Shown in pieces: positions 5,878-7,180 of a stretch of 7,180 nt of DNA. Both the position numbers and the translations under genes were made by a program. Each line of letters starts with the position of its first letter. The stretch's first letter is position 1. The notes under the pieces are model-generated. The model made no database searches and was not told where the DNA came from. It saw only the letters and a program-made list of their open reading frames with translations. The stretch is from assembly GCA_019695455.1 (NCBI GenBank), contig JAEUAC010000028.1:1-7180 (forward strand), written 5' to 3'. Source of the stretch: Methylorubrum extorquens. GTDB taxonomy: Bacteria; Pseudomonadota; Alphaproteobacteria; Rhizobiales; Beijerinckiaceae.

Positions 5878-5906
5878 TTCTAGGGCCGGCCGCGCGGTGG
5901 CGTCAA
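5878..5906 (-). promoter_or_regulatory. Candidate promoter for tRNA-Val
   Basis: On the minus strand CTTGACG (with TTGACG at 5906-5901), a 17-bp spacer and CTAGAA (5883-5878) closely match the alphaproteobacterial housekeeping promoter pattern CTTGAC-N17-CTATAT. The start would be near 5871, about 68 nt before the mature tRNA. This is the best promoter match in the window. Confidence 0.55.
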
Positions 5907-5920
5907 GCTGCAGAACCGAT

Positions 5921-5935
5921 GCGATCTTAGATCGC
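5921..5935. repeat. Perfect palindrome centred on a stop codon
   Basis: GCGATC-TTA-GATCGC has perfect 6-bp arms; its three-base loop is exactly the TAA stop (minus strand) of the small ORF at 5927-6043. It holds two GATC sites. It could form a small hairpin at the 3' end of that ORF, or be an operator just upstream of the tRNA promoter. Confidence 0.5.
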
Positions 5936-6043
5936 TGTCGAAGGGCGCACCGGTTCCGGCTGGAATTCCACCCCGCCCTCATTGGCCGCCGCCGGTGCCG
6001 CCGCCACCGCGGCGACGATCGTGCCTATGATGACGAAGCGCAT
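5927..6043 (-). CDS. Possible small exported peptide, 38 residues
   Basis: I do not recognise this ORF. From the ATG at 6043 it reads MRFVIIGTIVAAVAAAPAAA and then a hydrophilic 18-residue tail starting NEGGVEF. The first 20 residues look like a Sec signal peptide: a short basic start, a hydrophobic core and an AAA cleavage site before N21. The frame stays open upstream to an ATG at 6142, but those 33 residues are arginine-rich and would spoil the signal, so the inner start is preferred. AGGGA lies 11 bases before that start, a rather long spacing. The gene is divergent from the glutamyl-tRNA synthetase gene and upstream of tRNA-Val on the same strand. A chance ORF is a real alternative, since alanine-rich frames are common in GC-rich DNA. 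Confidence 0.4.
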   Translation of the reverse strand: MRFVIIGTIVAAVAAAPAAANEGGVEFQPEPVRPSTAI

Positions 6044-6120
6044 CGAACGGGGTTTCCCTGGCCACGAGCGCCGCACGTGGCGCACGCCGAGCGGGCCGGT
6101 CTTCCAACGAGGAAGCGGCT

Positions 6121-6143
6121 CATGCGTTTCATCAGTCCGCATG
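6121..6143. promoter_or_regulatory. Operator-like inverted repeat upstream of the glutamyl-tRNA synthetase
   Basis: CATGCG (6121-6126) and CGCATG (6138-6143) are inverted across 11 bp, in the intergenic stretch 6044-6207 between the small ORF and the synthetase. Spacing fits a two-turn dimer site, but a 6-bp match can arise by chance. I see no clear -35/-10 pair in this stretch on either strand. Confidence 0.2.
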
Positions 6144-6207
6144 TTCCGCGAAGGCCGAGCGGGCGTCGAGGTGGCCGAGCGCGCCGATTGGTGATTAAGA
6201 CCCCGCC

Positions 6208-7180
6208 ATGGCTCCTCTCGTCCGCTTCGCGCCGTCGCCCACCGGCTTCCTCCACATCGGCAATGCGCGCCCCGCGCTGCTGAACGCGCTCTTTGCCCGT
6301 GCGAACGGCGGGCGCTTCCTGCTGCGGCTCGACGACACCGACCGCGAACGCTCGACCGGGGCGTTCGCCGAGGCGATCGAAACGGACCTCGCCTGGCTCG
6401 GCATCGTGCCGGACCTGCGGGCCCGCCAGTCCGACCGGACGGCCGTGTACGACGAAGCGGGCGAAAGGCTGAAGGCGCTCGGCCGGCTCTATCCCTGCTA
6501 CGAGACGCCGGAGGAGCTGGAGCGGCGGCGCAAGCGCCAGCTCGGCCGCGGCCTTCCCCCGATCTACGATCGCGCGGCGCTGGCGCTGACGGCCGACGAG
6601 CGGGCCGCCCTCGAAGCGGAAGGCCGCATCCCGCATTGGCGCTTCAAGCTCGAGCCGCGGGTCGTCGCCTGGGACGACCTCGTCCGCGGCACGGCGCACG
6701 TGGACTGCGCTTCGCTGTCCGATCCCGTGCTGGTGCGAGCGGACGGCAGTTATCTCTACACGCTGCCCTCGGTCGTCGACGATGCCGACATCGGCGTCAG
6801 CCACGTGATTCGCGGCGAGGACCACGTCACCAACACCGGCGTCCAGGTGCAGATCTTCGAAGCGCTGGGAGCTGCGCTTCCGGTCTTCGGTCACCACAAC
6901 CTTCTGACGACGGCGGACGGAGAGGGACTCTCGAAGCGCCTCGGGCACCTGTCGCTGCGGTCCTTGCGCGAGGCGGGCTACGAGCCGGCGGCCGTCCGCT
7001 CCTTGGCGGTGCTCACCGGCTCGGCCGAGGCCGTCCGCGCCGTCGCGTCCATGGACGAGCTCGCCGGCCTCGTCGACCTCGCGCACATCTCGCGGGCGCC
7101 CGCCAAGTTCGATCCGCAGGAGCTCGACGGGCTCAACGCCCGCATCCTCCATGAGATGCCCTTCGCGGAGGCGGCGGAGC
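6208..7180 (+). CDS. gltX: Glutamyl-tRNA synthetase (class I, alphaproteobacterial HIGN type), 3' partial
   Basis: The first 324 codons are visible and the frame runs off the window. The enzyme charges glutamate onto tRNA-Glu, and in bacteria without GlnRS also onto tRNA-Gln for later amidation. Seen: the nucleotide-binding block FAPSPTGFLHIGNAR (residues 7-21; HIGH motif as HIGN), LDDTDRERS, DADIGVSHVIRGEDHVTNT, and the KMSKS counterpart GLSKR at 240-244. The visible part already passes the roughly 300 residues of glutamyl-Q tRNA(Asp) synthetase and continues into the anticodon-binding region (AHISRAPAKFDPQEL), so it is a full-size synthetase. The start is fixed: TAA 6196-6198 lies in frame 9 bases before ATG 6208. 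The ribosome site is weak. Alphaproteobacteria often carry two such genes; this looks like the shorter second type. Whether it charges tRNA-Glu, tRNA-Gln or both cannot be told here. Confidence 0.94.
   Translation, partial: MAPLVRFAPSPTGFLHIGNARPALLNALFARANGGRFLLRLDDTDRERSTGAFAEAIETDLAWLGIVPDLRARQSDRTAVYDEAGERLKALGRLYPCYETPEELERRRKRQLGRGLPPIYDRAALALTADERAALEAEGRIPHWRFKLEPRVVAWDDLVRGTAHVDCASLSDPVLVRADGSYLYTLPSVVDDADIGVSHVIRGEDHVTNTGVQVQIFEALGAALPVFGHHNLLTTADGEGLSKRLGHLSLRSLREAGYEPAAVRSLAVLTGSAEAVRAVASMDELAGLVDLAHISRAPAKFDPQELDGLNARILHEMPFAEAAE

Noticed and set aside
6086..6180. GCCGAGCGGGC at 6086 and 6154, with a partial third copy at 6174
   Set aside because: Short GC-rich words of this kind recur by chance in this composition, and the spacing is irregular.
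5711..6283. 190-codon plus-strand frame containing GGRCRDRTCDLSRVKG
   Set aside because: This string is a well-known false protein made by translating the antisense of a tRNA gene; the frame crosses tRNA-Val and the start of gltX.
6025..7152. 375-codon minus-strand open frame
   Set aside because: It is antisense to the glutamyl-tRNA synthetase; rich in Arg, Ala and Gly without recognisable motifs.
1..7180. A new defence, mobile or biosynthetic system
   Set aside because: All sizeable genes belong to known housekeeping families. No transposase, integrase, nuclease-toxin pair, reverse transcriptase or biosynthetic cluster is visible.

Overview
The window looks like an ordinary chromosomal stretch from a high-GC alphaproteobacterium, most likely of the order Hyphomicrobiales (a Methylobacterium- or Bosea-like relative). 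This rests on the GC-rich codon use, the protein types (electron transfer flavoprotein-ubiquinone oxidoreductase divergent from an alphaproteobacterial uracil-DNA glycosylase, and a HIGN-type glutamyl-tRNA synthetase) and a dispersed palindromic repeat (CGTCATCCTGAGGAG...GTCTCGAAGGACGC) common in this group. The assignment is from memory, not from a search.

Layout. (1) 1-1148, plus strand: a YcaQ-type winged-helix DNA glycosylase, cut at its 5' end by the window edge. (2) 1147-1817: four tandem units of about 163 bp, each holding two inverted 45-bp REP-like palindromes, so eight elements in strictly alternating orientation. The array fills the gap between two convergent genes. (3) 1859-3532, minus strand: complete ETF-QO, with a hairpin just past its stop and a plausible promoter upstream. 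(4) 3756-4613, plus strand: family 4-like uracil-DNA glycosylase, divergent from ETF-QO, lacking two of the four usual iron-sulfur cysteines. (5) 4656-5582, plus strand: a YpfJ-type membrane-anchored neutral zinc metallopeptidase, 42 bp after the glycosylase and probably co-transcribed with it. (6) 5583-5727: short palindromes, possibly terminators. (7) 5728-5802, minus strand: tRNA-Val(CAC) with encoded CCA, preceded by a leader hairpin and a good promoter. (8) 5927-6043, minus strand: a possible 38-residue exported peptide whose stop codon lies in the loop of a perfect palindrome. (9) 6208 to the window end, plus strand: glutamyl-tRNA synthetase, cut at its 3' end.

Functionally the genes are housekeeping: DNA base-excision repair (two unrelated glycosylases), feeding of electrons from fatty-acid, amino-acid and one-carbon dehydrogenation into ubiquinone, an envelope protease, and translation. 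I see no toxin, phage, CRISPR, transposase or defence gene, and no evidence of an undescribed multi-gene system. The points most worth a second look are the alternating REP array, the reduced iron-sulfur ligand set of the uracil-DNA glycosylase, and the small ORF and tRNA leader region between the peptidase and the synthetase.
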